A stretch of DNA of 39,345 nucleotides, taken from contig SVSW01000011.1 of NCBI GenBank assembly GCA_015064095.1, positions 1-39,345 of the forward strand, given 5' to 3'. Positions 17,009-25,117 of the stretch are shown here, one piece after another. Source of the stretch: Oscillospiraceae bacterium (GTDB taxonomy: Bacteria > Bacillota > Clostridia > Oscillospirales > CAG-272). The translations under genes were made by a program, and so were the position numbers. Below the pieces are notes generated by a model that did not search any database, had not been told where the DNA came from, and saw only the letters and a list, made by a program, of their open reading frames with translations. Each line of letters starts with the position of its first letter. Positions within the stretch are counted from its first letter, which is position 1.

Positions 17009-17710
17009 ATGCCTGCAAATATTCCCTATAAAACCGACAAAAGAATAATAATCGTTTCGGGGCATTTCGGCTCCGGAAAGACCTGCGTTTCCGTGGCACT
17101 TGCGCTCGCGCTGAAAAAAGCCGGCAAAAACGTCACAGTTGCCGATCTTGACATCGTCAATCCCTATTTCCGTGCCGCAGATGCAGAAGATCTTTTGACG
17201 AAAAACGGAATTCTGTGCATCAACCCCGAATTTGCCAATACAAATGTCGATATTCCCTCGCTCAGCGCCAATATTCAGTCGATATTCGCGACTGCGGACT
17301 CCGATCGCAATTCGGTGGCGATCCTTGATGTCGGCGGTGACAGCGGCGCGGCAGCGCTCGGCAGATTTCGCCATGAGATAGAACGCATCGGATATGATAT
17401 GCTTTTCGTGGCAAGTAAATACCGTCCGTTGACCGAAAACGCCGAAATGACTGTCGAGAACATTCGGGAAATTGAGGTATACAGCCGTCTTTGTGTGTCA
17501 CATATTGTCAATAACAGCAATATCGGCGAGGAAACGACGCTCGAATATGTCGAAAACTCGTTTGCATACGCAGATGAGATCTGTCGCCTTTCCGGTCTGC
17601 CCGAGGCATTCACCTCTGTCGTTAAGCGCGATTTTTGCGACGGGCTTGCGAAAAAATATCCGACAAAAAACTTCTTCTTTATCGAAGATACAACAAGAAA
17701 ACTGTTCTAA
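17009..17710 (+). CDS. MinD/ParA-like P-loop ATPase
   Basis: 233 residues. Walker A is GHFGSGKT (18-25), a SIMIBI-type loop without the MinD signature lysine (KGGxGKT). VADLDIVNPYFRA is the switch I/A' region and ILDVGGD (106-111) the Walker B-like strand with the Asp. The ATG at 17009 is chosen because GGAGAAATT precedes it; a TTG 6 codons earlier overlaps that site. It is transcribed ahead of a ferredoxin and three VOR subunits, separated by 13 bases. The role is not established. By analogy with Mrp/NifH-like or CooC-like ATPases it could help load a cofactor on the oxidoreductase, but that is inference. Confidence 0.75.
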   Translation: MPANIPYKTDKRIIIVSGHFGSGKTCVSVALALALKKAGKNVTVADLDIVNPYFRAADAEDLLTKNGILCINPEFANTNVDIPSLSANIQSIFATADSDRNSVAILDVGGDSGAAALGRFRHEIERIGYDMLFVASKYRPLTENAEMTVENIREIEVYSRLCVSHIVNNSNIGEETTLEYVENSFAYADEICRLSGLPEAFTSVVKRDFCDGLAKKYPTKNFFFIEDTTRKLF

Positions 17711-17723
17711 GGAGGAATTACAT

Positions 17724-17936
17724 ATGAACAAAGTTACATTTAACGTTGACCTTTGCAAGGGTTGCGGACTTTGCGTTGAAGCCTGTCCAAAAAAGATAAT
17801 CACCCTTGATCCCGAGGTCCTCAACAAAAAGGGATACCACCCGGCCGGCATAAAAGATGCCGACAAGTGCATTGCCTGCGCCATGTGTGCAACGATGTGC
17901 CCCGACGTGGTGATCACGGTTGAGAAAAACGTATAA
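17724..17936 (+). CDS. 2-oxoacid:ferredoxin oxidoreductase delta subunit (2[4Fe-4S] ferredoxin)
   Basis: 70 residues with two complete CxxCxxCxxxC motifs, C11-C14-C17-C21 (CKGCGLCVEACP) and C49-C52-C55-C59 (CIACAMCATMCP). It carries electrons from the thiamine-dependent core to an external ferredoxin. AAGGAGGAATTAC precedes the ATG. The order delta, alpha, beta, gamma matches KorDABC/VorDBAC operons of anaerobes. Confidence 0.93.
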   Translation: MNKVTFNVDLCKGCGLCVEACPKKIITLDPEVLNKKGYHPAGIKDADKCIACAMCATMCPDVVITVEKNV

Positions 17937-17950
17937 AATAGGAGGTCAAA

Positions 17951-19021
17951 ATGGCTAACAAGGTTTTAATGAAAGGTAACGAAGCGCTTGCCGAAGCAGC
18001 TATCAGAAACGGCTGCCTCAATTTCTTCGGTTACCCCATAACACCGCAAACGGAGCTTGCCGAATATATGGCAAAGCGTATGCCGAAGGTCGGAGGTCTT
18101 TGCCTGCAAGCAGAGAGCGAGGTCGCGGCTATAAACATGGTCCTCGGCGCTGCGGCTTCGGGCGTGCGCGCGATGACATCGTCTTCCTCGCCCGGAGTTT
18201 CCCTTAAAAGCGAGGGTATCAGCTACATGGTCGGCTGTGATCTGCCGTGCCTTATCTGCAACGTTCAGCGCGGAGGCCCCGGACTCGGCGGAATTCAGCC
18301 CTCACAGCAGGACTACTATCAGGCAACAAAGGCTAACGGACACGGTGATTTGCACCTTTACGTGCTTGCGCCCGCTTCCGTTCAGGAGATGGTCAATCTC
18401 GTCGGCCGCGCGTTTGATGTCGCCGATACATACCGCACGCCTGCTATGATCCTTGCCGACGGCGCGCTCGGCCAGATGATGGAGCCTGTCGATTTTGACG
18501 CCGCACTTTCAGAAAAACGCGAGCTCCCCGAAAAGACTTGGGCAACGAACGGCACAAAGATGCAAAGAAAGAGAAACGTTATCAACTCTCTTTATATGAA
18601 CCCCGACGATCTTGAAAAGTCGATCATCGACCGCTTTGAGCGCTATAAGAAGATCGAAGAAAACGAAACGCTTTACGAGGAGCTTTACACCGACGATGCC
18701 GATATAGTTATCGTTTCGTACGGTATCACCTCGCGCATATGCAAATCAGCGATCGAAATGGCTCGCGCCGAGGGCATAAAGGTCGGACTTATTCGCCCGA
18801 TCACCGTTTGGCCGTATCCAAAGGCTGCTATCGCAAAGGCTGCGAAAACCGCAAAACATTTCCTTGTTGTCGAGCTTAATATGGGCCAAATGGTCGATGA
18901 CGTTAAGGTCGCCTGCGAGTGCCGCGTTCCCGTTTCGTTCTTCGGACGCACGGGTGGCGTTCTGCCCACCGCCGAAGACGTTTTGGCAGAAATCAAAAAA
19001 CTCAACGGAGGTAATAAATAA
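17951..19021 (+). CDS. vorB: 2-oxoacid:ferredoxin oxidoreductase alpha subunit (VorB type)
   Basis: 356 residues. It begins MANKVLMKGNEALAEAAIR and shows GYPITPQTELAEYM, the pyrimidine-domain entry, then QAESEVAAINM and TSSSSPGVSLKSEGISY with the conserved Ser-Pro-Gly loop. The enzyme oxidatively decarboxylates 2-oxoacids to acyl-CoA with ferredoxin as acceptor. The sequence resembles subunits annotated VorB (branched-chain 2-oxoacids such as 3-methyl-2-oxobutanoate), but specificity for 2-oxoglutarate (KorA) cannot be ruled out by eye. A branched-chain aminotransferase (ilvE) elsewhere in the window would supply such acids. The stop overlaps the beta start by one base (TAATG). Confidence 0.9.
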   Translation: MANKVLMKGNEALAEAAIRNGCLNFFGYPITPQTELAEYMAKRMPKVGGLCLQAESEVAAINMVLGAAASGVRAMTSSSSPGVSLKSEGISYMVGCDLPCLICNVQRGGPGLGGIQPSQQDYYQATKANGHGDLHLYVLAPASVQEMVNLVGRAFDVADTYRTPAMILADGALGQMMEPVDFDAALSEKRELPEKTWATNGTKMQRKRNVINSLYMNPDDLEKSIIDRFERYKKIEENETLYEELYTDDADIVIVSYGITSRICKSAIEMARAEGIKVGLIRPITVWPYPKAAIAKAAKTAKHFLVVELNMGQMVDDVKVACECRVPVSFFGRTGGVLPTAEDVLAEIKKLNGGNK

Positions 19022-19770
19022 TGGTAGTATTTGAAAAGCCCCACGCACTTTCACCGGTGCCCTTCCATTATTGCCCCGGTTGCACTCACGGAATAGTTCA
19101 CCGTCTTGTTGCCGAGGCTATTGACGCACTCGGTATCGAGGGCGAGACCGTAGGTGTTGCACCCGTCGGTTGCTCTGTTTTCGCTTATAACTATTTTGAG
19201 TGCGATATGATCCAGGCGGCACACGGACGTGCTCCGGCGGTTGCCACCGGTGTCAAGCGCACAAATCCCGATAAGATTGTCTTTACATATCAGGGTGACG
19301 GCGACCTCGCCGCTATCGGCACAGCAGAAACAGTCCACGCAACGACAAGAGGCGAAAACCTCACAATAATCTTTATCAACAACGCAATTTACGGTATGAC
19401 AGGCGGTCAGATGGCTCCGACAACCCTGCCGGGTCAAGTCACAACCACCTCGCCGTACGGCAGAAATCCGCAGCTTCAAGGTAACCCGATCCGCGTTTGC
19501 GAGATGCTTTCGTCGCTTGACGGACTTGCATTCGCACAGCGCGTTGCCGTTGATACTCCGGCTCATGTAAATCAGGCAAAGAAGGCAATTCAAAAGGCTT
19601 TCCAAAACCAGATCGACAAAAAGGGACTTTCTATCGTTGAGGTCCTCTCCACCTGCCCGACCAACTGGGGTATGACCCCCTCGGAGTCGCTCAAATGGCT
19701 GCGCGAGAACATGATGCCCTACTATCCGCTCGGCGTTTACAAGGATATTGACGCAAAGGAGGGCAAGTGA
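19021..19770 (+). CDS. 2-oxoacid:ferredoxin oxidoreductase beta subunit (TPP-binding)
   Basis: 249 residues. YCPGCTHG (17-24) is the N-terminal signature of short beta subunits. The thiamine diphosphate-Mg site is QGDGDLAAIG (91-100) through INNAIYGMTGGQ (119-130). It forms the catalytic heterotetramer with VorB, gamma and delta. GGAGG lies 9 nt upstream of the ATG, inside the alpha 3' end. Gamma follows one base after its stop. Confidence 0.93.
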   Translation: MVVFEKPHALSPVPFHYCPGCTHGIVHRLVAEAIDALGIEGETVGVAPVGCSVFAYNYFECDMIQAAHGRAPAVATGVKRTNPDKIVFTYQGDGDLAAIGTAETVHATTRGENLTIIFINNAIYGMTGGQMAPTTLPGQVTTTSPYGRNPQLQGNPIRVCEMLSSLDGLAFAQRVAVDTPAHVNQAKKAIQKAFQNQIDKKGLSIVEVLSTCPTNWGMTPSESLKWLRENMMPYYPLGVYKDIDAKEGK

Positions 19771-19771
19771 C

Positions 19772-20308
19772 ATGACAACTGAGATTTTGCTTGCAGGCTT
19801 TGGCGGTCAGGGTATACTTTTTGCGGGCAAGCAGCTTGCAAAGACCGCGATGTATAACGACAAAAACGTTTCTTGGCTCCCGTCCTACGGTCCTGAGATG
19901 CGCGGTGGCTCGGCTAACTGCTCGGTCATCATTTCCGACAATGAGATCGGCTCTCCGATCATCAACCGCCCCGACATTTTGATAGCCTTCAATCTTCCCT
20001 CTTTTGACAAATTCGAGCCGAAGATCAAAGAAGGCGGTATCCTTATCGCAAACAGCTCGCTTATCGCGACAAAGAGCGAAAGAGATGACATAAAGGCATA
20101 TTATATTCCCGCAACGCAGCTCGCTTCCGATAACGGACTTGAGGGCGGTGCGAACGTTATAATCCTTGGCTATCTTTTGAAACTCACGGGAATTTTCGAT
20201 CTTGATCAGTTTATCGATCTCATGGTCGCAGGCATTCCCGCAACCAAGGCAAAGCTGATCGAAAACAACAAAAAAGCAATAATGCTCGGATACAATTACG
20301 AGGCATAA
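19772..20308 (+). CDS. 2-oxoacid:ferredoxin oxidoreductase gamma subunit
   Basis: 178 residues of the POR/KOR gamma family: LAGFGGQGILFAGK (8-20), then WLPSYGPEMRGGSANC and SPIINRPDILIAFN, all family hallmarks. It completes the four-subunit complex. The ATG at 19772 is used; the upstream in-frame ATG lies inside the beta gene. A shared hairpin terminator follows directly. Confidence 0.93.
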   Translation: MTTEILLAGFGGQGILFAGKQLAKTAMYNDKNVSWLPSYGPEMRGGSANCSVIISDNEIGSPIINRPDILIAFNLPSFDKFEPKIKEGGILIANSSLIATKSERDDIKAYYIPATQLASDNGLEGGANVIILGYLLKLTGIFDLDQFIDLMVAGIPATKAKLIENNKKAIMLGYNYEA

Positions 20309-20313
20309 AAAGA

Positions 20314-20345
20314 AAAAAAGACCGCGCGATGCGCGGTCTTTTTTT
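20314..20345. terminator. Bidirectional terminator between VOR operon and carboxypeptidase
   Basis: AGACCGCGC (20319-20327), loop GAT, GCGCGGTCT (20331-20339), flanked by seven A on the left and seven T on the right, so it works for both convergent genes. Nothing else lies in this gap. Confidence 0.92.
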
Positions 20346-21405
20346 AACCTATATAATTTTTGTAAATATTTGCCGAATCCTCGTATGAGTTCTTGTTTTT
20401 GACATCGCCTGCGGCGCAAACAAGGTAACGGTGTCCGTCCGACGTTTCGCCGAACGAAACGAGGCAATAACCCGCAAGATCGTCATTTCCGCTCTTTCCG
20501 CCGAGGATCTTAACGTCACCCGTATCTCGCTTTTTCATGCCGTCAAGCACGAAGGATTGACAGTACATGAATTTCCTGTACGTTCCGTAGTATTTATATG
20601 TATCGCTCGGGGTCGTGATTATCTTATACGCAAGCTCGTTTTTAAGTGCATAAAGGAATATCTCGCCGACCTCGCGCACGGTAGAATAATTCTCACCGCC
20701 GTCATCAGCGCCGTAGCAGTTCGTAAACTTCGTTGATGTAAGTCCCATTTTCTTGGTCGCTATTTCGTTCATTTTTGCAACGAAGGCTTGCTCGCTGCCC
20801 CCAAAGGTTTCGGCAAGCGCAAGCGCCGAGTCACAGCCCGATTGCAAGATCAAAGAATAAAGCAGATCTATAACATAGACTTCTTCATCGGGGTCAAACG
20901 CAGTTTGATAACCGTTAAGATCGTGTCCGTAGCCCTCGCCCGTCTTTATCTTTACCAATCTGTACATATCGTTATTGGTCTCTATCAGCTCAAGAGCCGT
21001 GATAAGCGTCATGACCTTCGTCATAGATGCTATCTGCACGCGCTCATCTGCGCCCTTGGCATAAAGCGCAACTCCCGTGCCCATATCGACAACTATCGCA
21101 TTTTTGGAATTGATGCCGGACATCGGGTCTGCTGCGTCCGACGAGTATATCTCGCAGCCCGTCATACCGCTTGCATTTTTGAAATTACCGACGCTCGGGA
21201 ACCTGCCCGAAGGCGTTTGAGTTTCGGTATCGCCCGACGGGTCTGTCGTCACCTCAGCGCCGGCGGGAACGGACGGCGGTGCCGGCAAGCATATTATAAT
21301 TACTGTTATTACCGTCATAACGGTCAGAAGTGCAAGAATTATGGCGATGAAAATGTGCATCTGCCGTTCTTCGTTGCGACGGGTCTGATCAAAATTATAT
21401 TGCAT
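20344..21405 (-). CDS. D-alanyl-D-alanine carboxypeptidase-like protein (PBP5 family)
   Basis: 353 residues. A short cytoplasmic N-terminus and one membrane helix (about 16-40), a low-complexity Pro/Thr/Ser linker (41-70), then a serine hydrolase domain. SMTK (127-130) is the catalytic Ser/Lys motif, and K304-S305-G306 stands for KTG. The middle SxN motif reads S189-G190-C191 within LQSGCDSALALAE, so the usual Asn is Cys. Family enzymes trim the terminal D-Ala of peptidoglycan stems. The altered motif could change substrate or activity. The usual C-terminal beta-domain of PBP5 is missing and anchoring is by the N-terminal helix. It has its own promoter at 21433-21461. Confidence 0.85.
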   Translation of the reverse strand: MQYNFDQTRRNEERQMHIFIAIILALLTVMTVITVIIICLPAPPSVPAGAEVTTDPSGDTETQTPSGRFPSVGNFKNASGMTGCEIYSSDAADPMSGINSKNAIVVDMGTGVALYAKGADERVQIASMTKVMTLITALELIETNNDMYRLVKIKTGEGYGHDLNGYQTAFDPDEEVYVIDLLYSLILQSGCDSALALAETFGGSEQAFVAKMNEIATKKMGLTSTKFTNCYGADDGGENYSTVREVGEIFLYALKNELAYKIITTPSDTYKYYGTYRKFMYCQSFVLDGMKKRDTGDVKILGGKSGNDDLAGYCLVSFGETSDGHRYLVCAAGDVKNKNSYEDSANIYKNYIG

Positions 21406-21432
21406 TTAAATCTCCAAGGATAATTTTTAAAT

Positions 21433-21461
21433 ATTTTAACATAATAGTAAGTCCGTGTCAA
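21433..21461 (-). promoter_or_regulatory. Sigma-A-type promoter of the carboxypeptidase gene
   Basis: Minus strand TTGACA (21456-21461), 17-nt spacer, TAAAAT (21433-21438), with TATGT as an extended -10. The -35 begins one base after the stop codon of the ABC exporter gene. Confidence 0.82.
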
Positions 21462-21462
21462 G

Positions 21463-23319
21463 TCACTCGAACTGCGAATTATAAAGCGATGCGTAAAAGC
21501 CGCCCGCCGCCAAAAGCTCGTCGTGGCTTCCCATCTCGGTAACACGGCCCTTTTGCATAACGATTATCGTATCCGCGTTTTTGACCGTGGAAAGCCTGTG
21601 CGCGATAACGAAGCAGGTGCGCTCCTTCATAAGATCGCTCATCGCCTTTTGAATGTTTATCTCGGTGCGCGAGTCAACATTTGAGGTTGCTTCATCAAGT
21701 ATCAGCATCGGGCTTTTCGGAAGCATGGCGCGTGCTATCGTTATAAGCTGCTTTTGCCCCTTTGAGATGTTCACGCCGTCATCTGAAAGCACGGTGTCGT
21801 ATCCCTCGGGCAGGCTCTCGATAAACTCATGTATATGAGCCGCTTTTGCCGCGCGTATGACGTCCTCACGTGTGGCGTCCGGCGATCCGTAAGCTATATT
21901 TTCGTAGATCGTGCCGTAAAACAGCCACGTTTCCTGCAAGACCATTGTATAAGAGGCACGCAATGATCCGCGCGTCAGATCGCGAATATCAAAGCCGTCA
22001 ACCGAGATCTTGCCGTCATCAACATCGTAAAATCTCATAAGAAGATTGATAACGGTAGTCTTTCCCGCGCCCGTAGGTCCGACTATTGCGACGGTCTTTC
22101 CCTCCTCTGCCAAAAGCGAGAGGTCGTGAATTATCGTTTTTTCGGGCGTGTAGCCGAATTTAACACGGTCAAGCTCGACTTTGCCGCGAACGTGTCGGAT
22201 CTCCTGCGAGCCCTCTTTATCTGTCGGCTCTGGGTCTTCGTCGATTATCTTGAAAACTCGGTCTGCCGCCGCAAAAGCGGACTGAAATTCATTTAAAATA
22301 TTGGCGAATTCGTTTATGGGTCCTGCAAATTTGCGCGAATACTGCACGAACTTCGATACGCCGCCGAGCGTGATAAAGAACAGTCCTCCTGCCGCGGCAA
22401 CGCCGTTTTGCGAAAACATATAAAGTATTCCGCCGAGTATCGTTATAAGGCTTATTGAGAGATTATTGATAAAATTGACCGCAGGTCCGAGCGTCGCGCC
22501 GTAATATTCCGCGCGGTAATATGCATCGACCGCATCAAGATTTCTCTTATCAAAGCGTGAAACGATCTCGTCCTCTCGCCCGTATGCCCGAATGGATTTC
22601 GTTCCCGAAAGCATTTCCTCGGCGTATCCGTTAAGCTCACCGAGCTTTGCCGAGCGTGCGCGGAACAGCGGCCGAACGCGTTTTGCCCGAAAACGGGTGA
22701 AGATTATTGACGCCGGCACGGTAACGGCGAAAACGAGTATCATAGGCTTTGAGATCTGCCACATGAAGATCAGCGAGCCGACAACGGTATATACACTCGT
22801 CATGACCTGTACAAGATCGTGCGAAAGCGAGGCATTCACAGTATCGATATCATATGAAATACGGCTGATTATATCGCCCGTTGCATGTTGGTCAAAATAA
22901 CCGACCGGCAAGGTCGTGAGCTTATCAAAAAGGCTCTTTCTCATCGAATAAACGATCTTTTGGCTCAAAAATATCATGATCGCCGCCAAGACATACGAAA
23001 GCACACCTGCGGCGGCATAGCAGCCGAGCATCAGCCCGACATTATAAAGCACCAGCTCATAGTTTACGCCGCCTTCTGCTGCTATCGCATCTATTGCATC
23101 TCCCGAAAACTGCGGTCCGAGCAAGGAGAGCTGATTTGAAAGCAGAGTGAAAACTATCGCAACGGTGAAAAGCACCCAGTGCGCCGCAAGATATTTGCCA
23201 AGACGGCGGAGTATCTTGCCCGTATCGCGTTTTCCGAGCTTTTTCGGCGCAGCGTTTTTGTTGGGATTATTCTCTGCGCGAGGATCGCGCGCAAAACCGC
23301 CTCTATTCAACGATAGCAC
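21463..23319 (-). CDS. ABC exporter half-transporter, subunit with the canonical catalytic site
   Basis: 618 residues. A 40-residue polar N-terminus, six membrane helices (about 45-340) and an ATPase domain: Walker A GPTGAGKT (about 414-421), signature NISKGQKQL in place of LSGGQ, Walker B LILDEATS with the catalytic Glu, and switch His in IAHRLS. It pairs with the next gene as a heterodimeric exporter. Its Walker motifs complete the active site with the partner's SGGQ, while its own odd signature belongs to the degenerate site. Family knowledge: BmrC/BmrD and TM287/288 are built this way and export drugs or peptides; the cargo here is unknown. Its start overlaps the partner's stop by 17 bases. 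Confidence 0.92.
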   Translation of the reverse strand: MLSLNRGGFARDPRAENNPNKNAAPKKLGKRDTGKILRRLGKYLAAHWVLFTVAIVFTLLSNQLSLLGPQFSGDAIDAIAAEGGVNYELVLYNVGLMLGCYAAAGVLSYVLAAIMIFLSQKIVYSMRKSLFDKLTTLPVGYFDQHATGDIISRISYDIDTVNASLSHDLVQVMTSVYTVVGSLIFMWQISKPMILVFAVTVPASIIFTRFRAKRVRPLFRARSAKLGELNGYAEEMLSGTKSIRAYGREDEIVSRFDKRNLDAVDAYYRAEYYGATLGPAVNFINNLSISLITILGGILYMFSQNGVAAAGGLFFITLGGVSKFVQYSRKFAGPINEFANILNEFQSAFAAADRVFKIIDEDPEPTDKEGSQEIRHVRGKVELDRVKFGYTPEKTIIHDLSLLAEEGKTVAIVGPTGAGKTTVINLLMRFYDVDDGKISVDGFDIRDLTRGSLRASYTMVLQETWLFYGTIYENIAYGSPDATREDVIRAAKAAHIHEFIESLPEGYDTVLSDDGVNISKGQKQLITIARAMLPKSPMLILDEATSNVDSRTEINIQKAMSDLMKERTCFVIAHRLSTVKNADTIIVMQKGRVTEMGSHDELLAAGGFYASLYNSQFE

Positions 23320-25027
23320 CTCCCATCTGGGAATCGCTTATCCCGCGGTAAATATCGCATCGCGCAAGCAGCTCATCATGAGTGCCCATATCGGCTATCT
23401 CACCGTGTTCAAGCACGATTATAAGATCGCAGGACATAACGGAGCTTACTCTTTGCGCAACGGTTATCTTCGTTGTACCCGAAAGCTCTGTGGCAAGCGC
23501 TCGGCGAAGATTTGCGTCCGTTTTGTAATCGAGTGCCGACGAGGAATCGTCAAGTATAAGTATATCGGGATCACCCGCAACCGCGCGCGCGATCAGCATG
23601 CGCTGCTTTTGACCGCCAGAAACGTTCGTGCCCTTTGAGGCAAGCATGCGGTCATATCCCTCGGAGAATGCCTCGATAAAGTCGTGTGCCTGCGCGATCC
23701 TTGCCGCCTCTCTTATCTTTTCGGGTGAAATATCTCGCCCGAAGCGTATATTTTCCTCAATCGTGTCGGCATAAAGAAAATCGTTTTGCAGTGCCACGCC
23801 AAACATCGAATGAAGCTCCGACGGATCTATCGTGCGCACATCTCGTCCGTCGATTCGGATACTGCCCTGCCCGACATCGTAATATCGCAAAAGCAGAGAA
23901 ATAACGGTGGATTTGCCCGATCCCGTTGAGCCGATTATGCCAAGTGATTCTCCGCGCTCAAGCGAGAACGAAACGTGAGAAAGATCGTTCCTCTTTCCCT
24001 TATATGAAAAGCTTACATCGTCAAATACGATGAACGACTCGCCGTCTTTTCTCGGCAATTCTTCCTCGGAAATGACGGAAATCTCGTCCTCTGCTTCAAG
24101 AACCTCCTCTATACGCTTTGCCGAGGCAGAGCTTTTGGTATAGAGCATGAAAATTCTTGTAATTGTCATCATAGCCATCGATATCTGCGTGAAATACTGC
24201 ATAAATGCTATGATGGTTTCGGGATTTGATCGCCCACCCATGACAAGATTTGCGCCAAGCAAAACGACCAGCACCGAGCCGAGATTCATAAGGAGCGTCA
24301 TGGCAGGATTGACAATACCCATAGTCAGACCCGCGCGGCGCTCGTCTTCGACAAGCGCGCGGTTGACGGCGTCATACCGATCTCGCTCATGCTCGGTTTT
24401 TGATAGCGCTTTGATAACTCTCATGCCCTGTGCATCTTCACGCACAACGCGTATCATTTTATCAACCGAGACTTGCACGCGCGAGTAAAGCGGAACGCCC
24501 TTTCTCGACACGAAAAACACGGTTATGAATATAAAAGGAAGCACCGCGATCATAACGAGGGCAAGCGTTGCGTCCATAAAAAGCGTGACACCTATGCCGC
24601 CGATGAGAAGTATCGGCGCGCGCACGCCCATTCTTTGCATCATGCCGACAAAATGATGGGTATGATATGTATCCGAGGTTATGCGCGATTCAAGCGACGG
24701 GACCGTGAATTCATCGATCTTTTTTGCGGAAAGGTGCATGATCTTGTAAAAAAGATCGTGCCGTATCATTTCCGAAAAATTGCGCGCCACACGCGCCGCC
24801 ATTCGATTGGCGACGATATTTAACACACAGGCAGCGGCAGAGCATATTATCATAACGCCGCCAAAGAAAAATATCTTTCCGATATTTCCCTCGGCAACGA
24901 CCTGCCCGAGTATATGGCTGAGTATCAGCGGCAAAGCAAGCTCCACCACCGTACCCGCTATTTTGATCGCAAGGCCGACTGACATTCGTCCAAAAAACGG
25001 CCTTAGGTATTTAAGCATCAGTTTCAT
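23303..25027 (-). CDS. ABC exporter half-transporter, subunit with degenerate catalytic site
   Basis: 574 residues: six membrane helices (about 15-290) and an ATPase domain with Walker A GSTGSGKS (366-373) and a canonical signature NVSGGQKQR (468-476). Walker B is ILILDDSSSALD, with Asp494 where the catalytic Glu should be, and the switch residue is Gln525 (VAQRVS) in place of His. This subunit therefore provides the non-hydrolysing half-site of a heterodimeric exporter. AGAGGAT precedes the ATG. It is first in a two-gene operon with promoter at 25057-25086. Confidence 0.92.
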   Translation of the reverse strand: MKLMLKYLRPFFGRMSVGLAIKIAGTVVELALPLILSHILGQVVAEGNIGKIFFFGGVMIICSAAACVLNIVANRMAARVARNFSEMIRHDLFYKIMHLSAKKIDEFTVPSLESRITSDTYHTHHFVGMMQRMGVRAPILLIGGIGVTLFMDATLALVMIAVLPFIFITVFFVSRKGVPLYSRVQVSVDKMIRVVREDAQGMRVIKALSKTEHERDRYDAVNRALVEDERRAGLTMGIVNPAMTLLMNLGSVLVVLLGANLVMGGRSNPETIIAFMQYFTQISMAMMTITRIFMLYTKSSASAKRIEEVLEAEDEISVISEEELPRKDGESFIVFDDVSFSYKGKRNDLSHVSFSLERGESLGIIGSTGSGKSTVISLLLRYYDVGQGSIRIDGRDVRTIDPSELHSMFGVALQNDFLYADTIEENIRFGRDISPEKIREAARIAQAHDFIEAFSEGYDRMLASKGTNVSGGQKQRMLIARAVAGDPDILILDDSSSALDYKTDANLRRALATELSGTTKITVAQRVSSVMSCDLIIVLEHGEIADMGTHDELLARCDIYRGISDSQMGGAIVE

Positions 25028-25056
25028 TCGATATCCTCTTAAATATAACTAAGTAT

Positions 25057-25086
25057 ATTATATCATACCTTATATTCCCTCGTCAA
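25057..25086 (-). promoter_or_regulatory. Sigma-A-type promoter of the ABC exporter operon
   Basis: Minus strand TTGACG (25081-25086), 18-nt spacer, TATAAT (25057-25062), with TATGA as an extended -10. The -35 box directly abuts the T-tract of the preceding terminator. Confidence 0.82.
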
Positions 25087-25117
25087 CAAAAAAGAGCAGC
25101 TTTCGCTGCTCTTTTTT
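25087..25117 (-). terminator. Intrinsic terminator of the CorC-like gene
   Basis: AGAGCAGC / GCTGCTCT stem (25093-25100 and 25105-25112), TTTC loop, flanked by A and T tracts. On the minus strand it starts 4 bases past the corC-like stop and ends at the -35 box of the exporter promoter. Confidence 0.88.
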
